A stretch of DNA of 64,000 nt, taken from NCBI GenBank assembly GCA_000468055.1, contig KI260564.1, positions 55,827 to 119,826 on the forward strand. The letters are read 5' to 3'. The translations under genes were made by a program, and so were the position numbers. The notes beneath the pieces were generated by a model that was not told the DNA's origin, did no database searches, and saw only the letters and a program-made list of their open reading frames with translations. Source of the stretch: Treponema lecithinolyticum ATCC 700332 (GTDB lineage: Bacteria; Spirochaetota; Spirochaetia; Treponematales; Treponemataceae). Positions 1 through 9,107 of the stretch are shown here, piece by piece. Position 1 is the stretch's first letter. Each line of letters starts with the position of its first letter.

Positions 1-1
1 C

Positions 2-124
2 GACCGCTATGTCGGCGGTTATTTTTGGTGGTACTGGCAGGAAGACTGCGTTCCGCATAAGCGCAATTCGCGCTGGCAAAAAATCGCCGATAATTTTTTG
101 TGGATGAAAGAAAACTACTTTTGA
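2..124 (+). CDS. C-terminal fragment of an unidentified protein
   Basis: An open frame enters from the left edge and stops with TGA at 122-124, giving the last 40 residues of a protein. The fragment is rich in Trp and Tyr (GGYFWWYW near its start) and ends KENYF. Such aromatic runs occur near the ends of some TIM-barrel glycoside hydrolases, but that is only a resemblance and I assign no function. The next 120 bases hold no gene I can support. Confidence 0.5.
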   Translation, partial: DRYVGGYFWWYWQEDCVPHKRNSRWQKIADNFLWMKENYF

Positions 125-243
125 AGTACAGCTACCACACATCTTGTGCGGCGGCTGCCGATTACCGGTAAGCTTGTCTTGCGGCAAAATATTGCGAGTC
201 TAGAACCGCGGCTATCCGTGACGGTTCGGTATTTCGTGTCTAC

Positions 244-272
244 TTGTATTTTATACCGTCTTTTTTTATACT
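244..272 (+). promoter_or_regulatory. sigma70-type promoter of the HTH-psuK-psuG operon
   Basis: TTGTAT (244-249) and TATACT (267-272) are separated by 17 bases. The -10 ends nine bases before the ATG at 282, so the transcript would have almost no 5' leader. No Shine-Dalgarno sequence lies between. Confidence 0.5.
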
Positions 273-281
273 GTTTTTGCT

Positions 282-1040
282 ATGAAAAGTTTTTTTACCG
301 TCAACCGTATTATGTATGCATCCGCTTTCTTTGTGTTGTGCATCGCAATAGTGCTGAATATTACCACTCAAATTCCTTTTGTGGGGTTTCTGCCGGTTGT
401 ACGGTGGATTGATGTCGCCGTTAATGCGGTTGCCGCCGCTTTGTGCATTTTTTTGTTTATAAAACCGGGTTGCAAAATAATTTCGTATCTGTTGTTTTTT
501 ATCGAAGGCGGGGTTACCGTTCACATGGGCTTTGTCGGTATCGGAACGCTCCTTTTTACTGCAGGATGTGTTTTTGTTTTTGTAAACGGAGACTTTAAAA
601 GACGTTATAAAGAAAAAATCGCAGCGCTTATTTTATATTGGGCACTTATTACGGTGCTTTTGTATTTTGCGTTTAATATAAAAATGATGATATTCGAAAT
701 TGCGCTTACTCTTTTTCATTTTGGGCTTTTGGCTTGTCTTTATAAAAAGCTGGAATCGAAGCTGTCCTTTCTTTTGCCCGCAACCGAAATCTTTTTTCCT
801 AAAATTGAGCTTCCCCCTAAGGGATCAGCCTTACGCTTGTTGGACTACGGCGTTTCTGAGCGTCAAAATTTTTTTATTAAAGGTATGGTCAACGGAAGAA
901 AAACCTACGAAGAGCTTGCCGCCGAATACCATGTAAGTACTTCCGTCGTAAAAAAAGACATGGCAGCGGTCTGCCGTCTTTTTGGAGTAACAAACAAAGA
1001 GTCTTTACGGATTTTGCTTTTGCAGTATAAAATTAAGTAG
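282..1040 (+). CDS. membrane protein with C-terminal LuxR-type HTH (putative membrane-bound regulator)
   Basis: This 252-residue protein has about six hydrophobic helices over residues 8-165 and then a soluble tail. Residues about 188-250 look like a LuxR/GerE helix-turn-helix: a GVSERQ start, NGRKTYEELAAEYHVS as the HTH core, then a KKDM recognition-helix region. The family normally has a soluble sensor domain, so a multi-spanning sensor is unusual. The gene ends three bases before psuK and probably shares its transcript, suggesting that it senses a membrane or nucleoside signal and controls pseudouridine catabolism; that is inference. There is no Shine-Dalgarno sequence at the start. A later start at the Met at residue 11 is possible. 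Confidence 0.75.
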   Translation: MKSFFTVNRIMYASAFFVLCIAIVLNITTQIPFVGFLPVVRWIDVAVNAVAAALCIFLFIKPGCKIISYLLFFIEGGVTVHMGFVGIGTLLFTAGCVFVFVNGDFKRRYKEKIAALILYWALITVLLYFAFNIKMMIFEIALTLFHFGLLACLYKKLESKLSFLLPATEIFFPKIELPPKGSALRLLDYGVSERQNFFIKGMVNGRKTYEELAAEYHVSTSVVKKDMAAVCRLFGVTNKESLRILLLQYKIK

Positions 1041-1043
1041 GAG

Positions 1044-2000
1044 ATGCCTTTTAAAATCAATATGCAAGTAAAAAATAATTTTTATGCAGCCGTTGTGGGA
1101 GCTGCAAACATAGACATTTCAGCTAAAGCTTATAACAATTTTATTAGTGCCGATTCAAATCCGGGAAAGGTAAGTTTTTCGTTCGGGGGAGTAGGCAGAA
1201 ATATAGCCGAAAACTTGGCGCGCCTAAATATTCCGGTACAATTTATCAACATTTTTTCGGACGATTTATACGGCGATCAAATAAAAGAATCGTGTACACA
1301 AAACGGAATCGATATTTCGCAATCACAAACGGTAGCAGGTTCTTGCGCTTCGGTATATGTAAGCATTGCAGATAATTACGGCGAAATGAAATCGGCAATT
1401 GCGGATATGAGCATATACGACAAATTGACGCCTGAGTTTTTACAAAAAAAATTGCCCGTCATAAATGCCGCTTCCGTATGTATAACCGATACGAATATTC
1501 CGCAACAATCGCTTGAATTCCTATTTAAAAACTGCACGGTACCGGTTTTTGTAGACCCGGTGTCGGTTGCAAAAGCGGCTAAAATACAAAACTTGCTTTT
1601 ATACATCCACACGCTTAAACCGAATAAACACGAAGCCGAATTTTTAAGCGGCATAAAAATCAAAAACAAAAAAGATGTGCAGTGTGCAGCCGAAACGCTG
1701 TTAAAAAAGGGCGTTAAGCGCGTGTTTGTTTCGCTTGGACAAAAAGGTTTATTTTGTGCAGACGGCAAAAACGGTTTTTTTATTCCGAGTAATCCGGTGC
1801 GTGCCGTGCACACAAGCGGTGCCGGCGACAGTATGGCTGCAGCACTGGCGTGGTCTTTTATGCACGGTTTGTCTTTAGAAGAATCCGCAAAAGCTGCAAG
1901 CGCCGCTGCAAGTATTTGTATCGAAAGTGAAAAAACGGTAAGTGAACAAATGAGCGCTGCTTTGCTTTGCACACGCGCTCAATTGCAAATATCCGCATAA
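1044..2000 (+). CDS. psuK: pseudouridine kinase, PfkB family
   Basis: A 318-residue PfkB-family sugar kinase. The family's N-terminal glycine signature is at about residues 48-56 (FGGVGRNIAEN), and the C-terminal signature with the catalytic Asp is TSGAGDS (G259-A-G-D262). The LKPNKHEAEF block near residue 191 is also typical. Pseudouridine kinase phosphorylates pseudouridine at the 5' position. The assignment rests on psuG lying 34 bases downstream, because PfkB members are hard to tell apart by sequence alone. The ATG at 1044 directly abuts GGAG (1040-1043). The ATG at 1062 (residue 7) is an alternative start, though 18 bases from GGAG is also poor spacing. Confidence 0.82.
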   Translation: MPFKINMQVKNNFYAAVVGAANIDISAKAYNNFISADSNPGKVSFSFGGVGRNIAENLARLNIPVQFINIFSDDLYGDQIKESCTQNGIDISQSQTVAGSCASVYVSIADNYGEMKSAIADMSIYDKLTPEFLQKKLPVINAASVCITDTNIPQQSLEFLFKNCTVPVFVDPVSVAKAAKIQNLLLYIHTLKPNKHEAEFLSGIKIKNKKDVQCAAETLLKKGVKRVFVSLGQKGLFCADGKNGFFIPSNPVRAVHTSGAGDSMAAALAWSFMHGLSLEESAKAASAAASICIESEKTVSEQMSAALLCTRAQLQISA

Positions 2001-2034
2001 AATCCTGTACGGAAAATATTGAAGGAGTGTATGT

Positions 2035-2973
2035 ATGAATGCTATGTGTCCATATCTTGATGTTTCCGCTGAAGTACAAAAAGCTTTGACGGAAGGTAAA
2101 CCGGTAGTTGCTTTGGAATCAACTATTATTTCGCACGGTATGCCGTATCCGCAAAATGCGCAAACGGCGCTTGCCGTTGAAAAAATCATACGCGATAACG
2201 GAGCGGTACCGGCGACAATTGCTATTATAGGCGGCAGGCTTAAAGCCGGCATCAGCGAAAAAGAAATAGACTATTTGGGTAAAAAAGGACTTGCCGTTGC
2301 CAAAGCAAGCCGCAGAGACATTCCCATCCTTGCAGCGCAAAAACGTGATGGAGCTGCAACGGTTGCCGCAACAATGATTATTGCAAACCTTGCAGGAATT
2401 TCCGTTTTTGCTACCGGAGGAGTCGGTGGGGTGCACCGCGGCGGCGAAACCACAATGGATATTTCTGCAGACCTTGAAGAACTTGCGCGCACTCCCGTTA
2501 TGGTCGTATGCGCCGGAGCAAAGTCGATTTTAGACCTCGGTTTAACCCTCGAATATTTGGAAACAAAAGGAGTTGCCGTAGTCGGTTACCGTACCGAAGA
2601 ACTGCCGGCTTTTTATACGCGCACAAGCGGCTTTAAGTTAAACAGCAGTTTAAACAGCCCCAAAGAAATAGCTCAAAGTTTTTTTATTCAAAACGGATTG
2701 GACTACCGCATGGGTATGCTTGTAGTAAACCCCATTCCCGAACAATACGATATGGACGGAAAGTATATTGAAAACGCAATCGAATATGCGCTAAAAAAAG
2801 CTCAAAAAGCGGGAATCCGCGGTAAAGAAACCACTCCGTTTCTTTTAAACGAAATAAAAGAAATTACCGGTGGCAAAAGCCTTGAAGCGAACATTCATTT
2901 AGTGTATAACAATGCTGAACTTGCTGCCCGCATAGCATGCGAATACGCCGCTTTTAAAAAGCCGAACGCTTGA
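2035..2973 (+). CDS. psuG: pseudouridine-5'-phosphate glycosidase
   Basis: A full-length 312-residue PsuG. It splits the C-C bond of pseudouridine 5'-phosphate to give uracil and ribose 5-phosphate. Family blocks are clear: LESTIISHGMPYP near residue 27, the glycine-rich ATGGVGGVHRGG segment near 126, and VCAGAKSILDLG near 159, which carries the Schiff-base Lys of the family. GAAGGAG lies just upstream of the ATG. With psuK it forms a two-step route that salvages the C-nucleoside released by RNA turnover. The end of the gene overlaps the -35 hexamer of the rnz promoter. Confidence 0.93.
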   Translation: MNAMCPYLDVSAEVQKALTEGKPVVALESTIISHGMPYPQNAQTALAVEKIIRDNGAVPATIAIIGGRLKAGISEKEIDYLGKKGLAVAKASRRDIPILAAQKRDGAATVAATMIIANLAGISVFATGGVGGVHRGGETTMDISADLEELARTPVMVVCAGAKSILDLGLTLEYLETKGVAVVGYRTEELPAFYTRTSGFKLNSSLNSPKEIAQSFFIQNGLDYRMGMLVVNPIPEQYDMDGKYIENAIEYALKKAQKAGIRGKETTPFLLNEIKEITGGKSLEANIHLVYNNAELAARIACEYAAFKKPNA

Positions 2974-2998
2974 AAAAAAGCGTTTTCTTCAATATACT
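2970..2998 (+). promoter_or_regulatory. promoter of rnz, predicted leaderless
   Basis: TTGAAA (2970-2975) overlaps the psuG stop codon. TATACT (2993-2998) follows after 17 bases. The -10 ends eight bases before the rnz ATG at 3007, and no Shine-Dalgarno sequence is present, so transcription should begin at or one or two bases before the start codon. Confidence 0.6.
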
Positions 2999-3006
2999 TT
3001 TACGCA

Positions 3007-3933
3007 ATGAACCTTGAAGCATTTGTTTTAGGCTGCGGCGGTATGATGCCGCTGCCGTACCGGCATTTAACATCGGTTTTACTGCGCCGAGAAGGACAGC
3101 TTTTTTTATTCGATGGCGGGGAGGGTACACAGGTTTCCCTTAGGCGTCTTAACTTAAAGTGGAAAAAAATAAACGCTATTTTTGTAAGCCATACGCACGC
3201 CGACCACGTTACCGGACTTCCGGGAATTCTTATGCTTTCCGCCCAAGTGGAGCGCAGTGAACCGCTGTATATTTACGGTCCGCCTAAAATAGCCGAATAT
3301 ATAGAAACAAGCCGCAGCGTTTTGGATATGTATATAAATTATCCGATTGTCGTAAATGAAATTACCGCTCCGTGCGTTTGTTACGAGGGTGACGGTTTTT
3401 ACGTTAGGGCGTTTCCGCTTAAGCACACAAAAACGTGCGTCGGCTATACTTTGGAAGAATTGGATCGACCCGGAGAATTCAATCCCGAAAAAGCAAAAGA
3501 GCTGGGCGTTCCTGTCGGTCCTTTGTGGTCAAAATTGCAGCACGGCGAATCGGTACAAAACGCTTTGGGCGTTACGGTGCTTCCGGAACAAGTAGTGGGA
3601 AAAGCGCGCGCCGGGCGCAAATTCAGCTATGTAACCGATACTTTGTATTTACCGTCCATCGCTCAAGAAGTGCGCGGTTCCGACCTTTTAATATGTGAAG
3701 GTATGTTTGCACAGGAATTTATCGACCAAGCTGTTGAAAAAAAACACATGACCGCCCGTCAAGCGGCAACAATCGCAAAAGACGCCGGTGCGGATAAATT
3801 GGGTTTAATTCACTACAGCCCGCGCTATACGGACAGCGAATTAAAACAGTTACTTTACGAAGCTCAAAGTGTTTTTAAAAATACCGTTCTTACAAAGGAT
3901 AGGATGGTATTTGAAATTCCGTATAAAGACTAG
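3007..3933 (+). CDS. rnz: ribonuclease Z (tRNA 3' processing endonuclease)
   Basis: A 308-residue metallo-beta-lactamase-fold RNase. The zinc motif SHTHADH is at residues 61-67 (H62, H64, D66, H67) and is followed by VTGLPGIL, as in tRNase Z. Later ligands include the His in FPLKHT, the Asp in YVTDT and the His in LIHYSPRY. The enzyme cuts the 3' trailer from tRNA precursors, which matters here because none of the tRNA genes in this window encodes CCA. The start is the ATG at 3007, chosen because it matches the family N terminus. Confidence 0.93.
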   Translation: MNLEAFVLGCGGMMPLPYRHLTSVLLRREGQLFLFDGGEGTQVSLRRLNLKWKKINAIFVSHTHADHVTGLPGILMLSAQVERSEPLYIYGPPKIAEYIETSRSVLDMYINYPIVVNEITAPCVCYEGDGFYVRAFPLKHTKTCVGYTLEELDRPGEFNPEKAKELGVPVGPLWSKLQHGESVQNALGVTVLPEQVVGKARAGRKFSYVTDTLYLPSIAQEVRGSDLLICEGMFAQEFIDQAVEKKHMTARQAATIAKDAGADKLGLIHYSPRYTDSELKQLLYEAQSVFKNTVLTKDRMVFEIPYKD

Positions 3934-3947
3934 GGCTTGCAAATTTT

Positions 3948-4685
3948 ATGATTGAACTGCACTCAGTTACAAAAAACTACGGTAACAGATGTGCCGTACA
4001 CAATATCAGCTTTAGCGCACCATCAAACTCCGTTACCGCGCTCATCGGGTTAAACGGTGCCGGAAAAACCACCATACTTAAAGCTGTGTGCAGTATGCAC
4101 TATGCCGACAGCGGAGTCGTTTTGGTAAACGGCATAGATGCTGCCGAAAACAGTATTGCAAATAAAAAACAAACGGCTTTTATGAGCGAGCGTTCCGCAT
4201 TTTTCCCCGAATATACAGTGTATGAATTTTTATGCCGTGAAGCTGCAGTGCTTTTTGCCGGTTCGGATAAAACGGAACAAAAAGAGCGTATTGCACAAGC
4301 AAGTCGCTTGTGCGGCATACACAAAGTATTTTCGCAAAAAATAGGGACACTTTCTCACGGCTGGCAAAGGCGTTTGGCTTTTAGCCGCTGCCTTTTAAGC
4401 GACCCTCAAGTATTGGTATTGGATGAACCTGCTTCCGGGCTGGACCCGCGCCAAAGTGCCGATATGCGCTCTTTAATCGAAAAATTAAGCGAACACAAAA
4501 CCGTTTTTTTTTCCACACACCTTATCCGCGAAATGGAAACACTGTGTTCAAAAATCGTAGTATTGCATCAAGGAAGCGTTATTTTCCAAGGCAGTCAAAA
4601 CGAGCTGTGCACGTTAACCGGTGAAAAAACTTTGGAAAAAAGCTTTTTAAACATAACTTCTAAAACACAGGAACAAGCGCTATGA
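3948..4685 (+). CDS. ABC transporter ATP-binding protein (GldA-like)
   Basis: A 245-residue ABC ATPase with Walker A GLNGAGKT (residues 34-41), an ABC signature in the form LSHGWQRR, Walker B VLVLDEP and the switch His in FFSTHL. The first gene of a three-gene unit: its stop overlaps the ATG of the fused permease/GldG protein by four bases, and a DUF4340-like protein follows with the same kind of overlap. This arrangement is typical of the GldA/GldG-like auxiliary ABC systems. The substrate is unknown. Spirochaetes do not glide in the Bacteroidetes manner, so the 'gliding motility' name should not be read as a function. Confidence 0.88.
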   Translation: MIELHSVTKNYGNRCAVHNISFSAPSNSVTALIGLNGAGKTTILKAVCSMHYADSGVVLVNGIDAAENSIANKKQTAFMSERSAFFPEYTVYEFLCREAAVLFAGSDKTEQKERIAQASRLCGIHKVFSQKIGTLSHGWQRRLAFSRCLLSDPQVLVLDEPASGLDPRQSADMRSLIEKLSEHKTVFFSTHLIREMETLCSKIVVLHQGSVIFQGSQNELCTLTGEKTLEKSFLNITSKTQEQAL

Positions 4686-7048
4686 ACGGCATACATATAA
4701 AAAAGAAGCCGGTTTTTATACCGCTTGCTGCGTATGAATTATTTTCGCTTGTTTTAAATCCTGCCGTATATGCAGCCGGGATTGTATTTGAAGTTGTATG
4801 TTTTTATTATTTTTTCTTTTTTAACCGCTTTTTTGTGCCGGGTATAGGTTCTGCCGATATGCGCCGATTTTTTTCCGTTATGCCCGTCGTTTCCGTTTTA
4901 TGCATTCCCGCACTTACCATGAACTTATGGAAAAAAGAAGATGATCTTTCGCTGTTGCCGCTATCTTCTTTTATGCGCGTAAGTGCAAAGTGGTTTGCAG
5001 CTGTAATCATTTTTTTGTTTTTTGTGCTTGTCTCCTTGCTCATACCCTTAGGCGCGTCTTTTTTTACTGTTATCGATGTATCCTCAGTGTGTACGGGGAC
5101 AATCGGTATACTTTTGTTTACTATGGCGGCAACAGCCTTGGGCTTATGTGCTTCCGTACTGTTTAGGCGCCAACCGCTGTCTTTTTTTGTTTCGGCGCTT
5201 TGTTTAGCGTTTTTTGCATACGGTAACCGTGCGGTTTTTTATAGCGGTATTACATCTGAAAAAAATGGCGGTATTTTGAGCGCTGCAGTGTATGCGCTCG
5301 GCGGTATAAGCCGTTTTTTGTCGTTTGCACGTCATTTTGACAGTGCAGGTAAAGGTATTTTAGACAGCCGCGATATTGTGTTTTACGTATGCGCCGCTTT
5401 ATGCTTTGTATATTTTTCCGCTTTTGTTTTGGAAAAAAGAAAATATTCGCGTGCGTGCACGTGCGCAAGTAAAAAAAAGCTGTACCGCTCGTACGGAGCA
5501 AAATTGCTTTTGTGTGCACTGGTACTGTGGAACGCTCAAGTGTTTTACATTCGCACCGATATAACAAAAAATAAAACATATACGCTTTCCGATATAAGTA
5601 CGCGCTTACTCGGTTCTTTAACCGACACATTAACCGTTTTTTACTATTTTTCGCCGGATGCGGATAAATTGTATCCGCAAGTACGGGAGGTAAAAGAGTT
5701 TTTGTTTTCGTATGCAACAGCTTCATCTTTGGTAAGCGTACGCTTTATGAATACCGCTAAAGACGAAAATAAACGCAAAGCCGAAGCCGCACATATTACA
5801 GCGCGTACAGTACAAACCGATTCCTCCGGCTCTTTTAAAACAGTGTATTCGGGAATTGCACTTGAATATCAGGGTAAAAGCGAAACAATTCCGTTTTTGC
5901 TGGAAAGCGGCACGCTCGAATTCGATATGACTGAGCGTATACAACGTTTAAGCGTTTCACCTGTAAAAACACATACGGTATATATTGCATACGGCGGTAC
6001 TTTAAACTTTGATGAAGATTATCCGTATGTAAAACCGTGGCTGGAAAGTGCAGGTTTTTCCGTGCAAACACTCGATTTAGACGATAAAAACGCATTTAAA
6101 ATACCGCAAGCGTCTCAAAACGCGTCTTTGTTGATTATCGGCAGTGAGCGCATAAGCGAAAAACAAAGTTCGGATATCGAAAACTTTTACCGTTCCGGCG
6201 GGCATTTGTTTTGCAGTATCGGCGCAAACGAAACGGATATACATACGAATTGGCAAACCGTGCCCGCTTCAAACACTGCGCTCATCCGTTTTTTGCGCCG
6301 CTGCGGCATATACATACAAACAGCGCTTGCTGTCGATAGGCATACCAACACTATTGTTATGGCAAACGAAAACGATCACACATACGAATCCGTCGATTAT
6401 CCCTTTTTTATTTCGGTTCTTAAGGAAAATTGTTCCGGTACACATCCGGCAATTGCCGCGTTGCCCGGTTTGGATTTGTTTTGGGCATCTCCAATCGAAC
6501 TGATTTTGCCGAATGAAAAAAAAGAAAACGAAAGGGATTTGCACATACTCGCTTCTACATCGGACTCATCCCATCTGCAGTATCCTCCGTACAATATCGA
6601 TCCTTTTGATAAAACCCTTGCGCAAGCAAGCGGAGTTTTACGCAGTGCATACCCGATTGCCGTATGTGCGGCAGAAAAAAACATATTGAGCCGAACGAGC
6701 GGCACTTACGCCGAAAATACCGGAAAATTACTGGTTATATCCGACCAATATGCATTTTCACGGATGATTGAATATACGCAAAATGCGCGCAATTTGGATT
6801 TTTTGCTAACCGGTCTTTTATGGTTATCCGGTAATGACGATCTTTTAGCTTTAAAAAACCGCAGTTTACAAGGAACGGCTTTTTATCAAGTGCAGGCAAA
6901 TACGCGCAAAAACGCTTTTGTGCAAAACAAATACACTGTATTGGCAGCTATACTTGTGTGCTTTGCTGCAGCCTATGCAGCATTATGTATAGCGGTAAAA
7001 TTCAAACGCATAAAATTGCAAAAAGAAGCGGAAAAACTGTTAAAATGA
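4682..7048 (+). CDS. fused ABC permease and GldG-like auxiliary protein
   Basis: A 788-residue protein with two parts. Residues about 10-255 hold six or more hydrophobic helices of an ABC-2-type permease. After one further helix near 280 comes a large extracytoplasmic region (about 285-750) with the GldG-like pattern: ITKNKTYTLSD, FYYFSPDADKLYPQV, then a Rossmann-like core. A final helix at about 755-775 anchors the end. In many bacteria permease and GldG are separate genes; here they are one chain. The four-base overlaps on both sides imply translational coupling. Confidence 0.85.
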   Translation: MNGIHIKKKPVFIPLAAYELFSLVLNPAVYAAGIVFEVVCFYYFFFFNRFFVPGIGSADMRRFFSVMPVVSVLCIPALTMNLWKKEDDLSLLPLSSFMRVSAKWFAAVIIFLFFVLVSLLIPLGASFFTVIDVSSVCTGTIGILLFTMAATALGLCASVLFRRQPLSFFVSALCLAFFAYGNRAVFYSGITSEKNGGILSAAVYALGGISRFLSFARHFDSAGKGILDSRDIVFYVCAALCFVYFSAFVLEKRKYSRACTCASKKKLYRSYGAKLLLCALVLWNAQVFYIRTDITKNKTYTLSDISTRLLGSLTDTLTVFYYFSPDADKLYPQVREVKEFLFSYATASSLVSVRFMNTAKDENKRKAEAAHITARTVQTDSSGSFKTVYSGIALEYQGKSETIPFLLESGTLEFDMTERIQRLSVSPVKTHTVYIAYGGTLNFDEDYPYVKPWLESAGFSVQTLDLDDKNAFKIPQASQNASLLIIGSERISEKQSSDIENFYRSGGHLFCSIGANETDIHTNWQTVPASNTALIRFLRRCGIYIQTALAVDRHTNTIVMANENDHTYESVDYPFFISVLKENCSGTHPAIAALPGLDLFWASPIELILPNEKKENERDLHILASTSDSSHLQYPPYNIDPFDKTLAQASGVLRSAYPIAVCAAEKNILSRTSGTYAENTGKLLVISDQYAFSRMIEYTQNARNLDFLLTGLLWLSGNDDLLALKNRSLQGTAFYQVQANTRKNAFVQNKYTVLAAILVCFAAAYAALCIAVKFKRIKLQKEAEKLLK

Positions 7049-8157
7049 TAAAAAAAACTGACATACCGCTTAGGGCAATACAATTTATTATTTTTGCAAT
7101 ACTGCTGTGCACGGCTATTGCCGGCAGTATACGCCAAGCAAAGGGAAAAAATACTGCGGAAGTGCAAAGCGCACTTTTAAATCCCAAATATACCGCTGCA
7201 GTAACGCAAATACAGTTGCAGCAGGAAAGCGATAATCTCCGGCTCACCCTAAAACGCAGCGATGAGGGATTTTGGACGGGGACATTACGGGTATTACAAA
7301 GCGCTTCTGTAGCAGCCGAATCAACTGCGTCTACAGTAACCGGCACTCCGGCAATACCCGACAGTACCCCGACAGTACTCGCTGTCTCGGCTGAACCCGG
7401 TACTCCGGCACCCGGCGCAGATTTGATATTTCCCGCAGATACATTAAAAATACAAAATCTATTGGCTGAATATGGAAAAGTTCGGAGTATGTATATTATT
7501 TCAGACAATCTTCGGCGCTATTTTTTTCCGGATAAAACGCTTTCGCTTACATTTTCAGGCAAAACAAGCGCTTTGCATACGCAAAAAAACTTTTCCGAGC
7601 TGTATTTTGCGTCGGCACATAGCCCCTGTATTGTGCATTCGGCACAGGGTACATCGGTATACCGGACAGACGATGAGCTGTGCGGTTTTTTAAGCTTGCA
7701 TCCTGCTTCATGGTTGGATCCTAAATTGTTTTGCGATTTTATTTTAAACGGAAAAACTGAAGCGGATGTACAAAAAATACAGTATACACAGTTTCAAGGA
7801 GCGAAAGTACGTGTACAAAAAATACTTGCTTCGGGAGACAGCGGCTTTGACCAAACCGTTCACGAACTGTTAAGCGCACAAAGTTTAAAAATCGGCTTAA
7901 ACGAAACCGCTGCGGATGATGCATCGAACATTACCCAACAAAGCGCTGCAGTTTTTGAAAACCGTTCCGCTATTAAAATTACTCTATTTTTTAACGCTTC
8001 GCACACAGCTGCCGTTTTTTTGTATCCGATACCGACGGCACAAGATGTAAATTCCGCAGCGGAATACACCGTAATTCCTGCTGACCGAAGATTATCCTAT
8101 AGTTTACGCATAAGCGCTGCGAGTTTTGAACGTATGTGCGTACCGTTTATTCGTTAG
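7045..8157 (+). CDS. DUF4340-like membrane-anchored protein
   Basis: A 370-residue protein with one N-terminal membrane helix (about residues 8-28) and a long outer region, including a Thr/Ala/Pro-rich stretch around residues 88-125. Its position after an ABC ATPase and a GldG-like permease is where DUF4340 proteins usually sit, and the layout fits that family. The start at 7045 was chosen over an earlier in-frame ATG at 6958 because it overlaps the previous stop as ATGA and begins with a normal anchor, MIKKTDIPLRAIQF. The last 11 bases overlap the convergent gene on the other strand. Confidence 0.75.
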   Translation: MIKKTDIPLRAIQFIIFAILLCTAIAGSIRQAKGKNTAEVQSALLNPKYTAAVTQIQLQQESDNLRLTLKRSDEGFWTGTLRVLQSASVAAESTASTVTGTPAIPDSTPTVLAVSAEPGTPAPGADLIFPADTLKIQNLLAEYGKVRSMYIISDNLRRYFFPDKTLSLTFSGKTSALHTQKNFSELYFASAHSPCIVHSAQGTSVYRTDDELCGFLSLHPASWLDPKLFCDFILNGKTEADVQKIQYTQFQGAKVRVQKILASGDSGFDQTVHELLSAQSLKIGLNETAADDASNITQQSAAVFENRSAIKITLFFNASHTAAVFLYPIPTAQDVNSAAEYTVIPADRRLSYSLRISAASFERMCVPFIR

Positions 8158-9031
8158 TACTGCCGGTTTGACTTTGCGCGTTTTGAGCGTTTCCGTTTAT
8201 TTGCGGATTTGCCGGGAGCTCAAGCGTAACGTTTTTGCCGCTCGATACGGATAAAAACTGAATTAAAAGCGGGTATTCAGATAAAATACGTCCCAAGCGT
8301 GAAAACCGCTCCAATTCCAAATAGTCGGCTGCCGCTTGTGCTGCTTGTTTGCCGCCGGTTTTTTCGAGCGTTGCTTTTAGTTTTTCCTGATAAGTTTCAT
8401 AAGTGCTTTTGGCAATGTTATACAACCCCGTATCGGGGACGTGCAGTTCATTTATGTGTACCGAAGCTATTTCAAATTCCGAAAATCGCTGATCCGAACG
8501 CACATGCTCAAGCAATTCCGTATCCGAAAAAGAGGCGGCTATAACGGATGAAGGATTTTTTAATGCCGTATCAAGCACAAAATGAGCAACGGCATGAGCA
8601 AGGTTTTCCGCTTCGCCGGAAACATATTGTTCTAATTCGTTTTGTTCGGCAGCGCCGCTTCGTTTTACAAAAGCGGGCAGGGATTCTGCGCTGATGTTCA
8701 TGGTAAGCGAAAGCGAAAACCGGTATGAAAAATCCGGTTTACCTTCAAGTAAATTGGCATATAATTCCGCCGACGGCAAAGCGCCTGAAACGGTTTTGGT
8801 AAACGCAAGCGGTTCTATTTTAAATGTGCGGATGCGCACGTTGGTAGGTAAAAGGCATTCCCATCTCCAATCAAAATGCCCTGAGCGGATAGCCCGCCTG
8901 TATACGCCGCCTGTTTTCGATACCATAACGCCGCATTTTCCGGCGGGCACTCTGAATTCAACCCAGCCTATAAAAAATACGGCAAGTGCGCATACAATTA
9001 TCAATATCAGCGAAATAACATGTTTTTTCAT
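8147..9031 (-). CDS. membrane-anchored stomatin/SPFH-like protein (tentative)
   Basis: A 294-residue protein with one N-terminal membrane helix (residues 4-24) followed by FRVPAGKCGVMVSKTGG, which resembles the start of SPFH/band 7 domains where a beta strand follows the anchor. The middle has alternating beta and helical segments, and residues about 210-250 form an Ala/Glu/Lys-rich helical stretch, also as in stomatins. The tail is Asn/Gln/Ser-rich. The match is from overall layout only, so the family call is uncertain. AAGG lies upstream of the ATG. The gene ends 11 bases inside the convergent DUF4340-like gene. Confidence 0.6.
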   Translation of the reverse strand: MKKHVISLILIIVCALAVFFIGWVEFRVPAGKCGVMVSKTGGVYRRAIRSGHFDWRWECLLPTNVRIRTFKIEPLAFTKTVSGALPSAELYANLLEGKPDFSYRFSLSLTMNISAESLPAFVKRSGAAEQNELEQYVSGEAENLAHAVAHFVLDTALKNPSSVIAASFSDTELLEHVRSDQRFSEFEIASVHINELHVPDTGLYNIAKSTYETYQEKLKATLEKTGGKQAAQAAADYLELERFSRLGRILSEYPLLIQFLSVSSGKNVTLELPANPQINGNAQNAQSQTGSTNE

Positions 9032-9107
9032 CGTGTGCCGCCTTACAAAAGCGCTTGCTTAAAACAGCGCAGGGTATTACTATGGGAGTATATAAATTTA
9101 CAAGGGT

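Noticed and set aside
1376-1972. 198-residue minus-strand open frame inside psuK
   Set aside because: Antisense shadow of a well-supported kinase gene.
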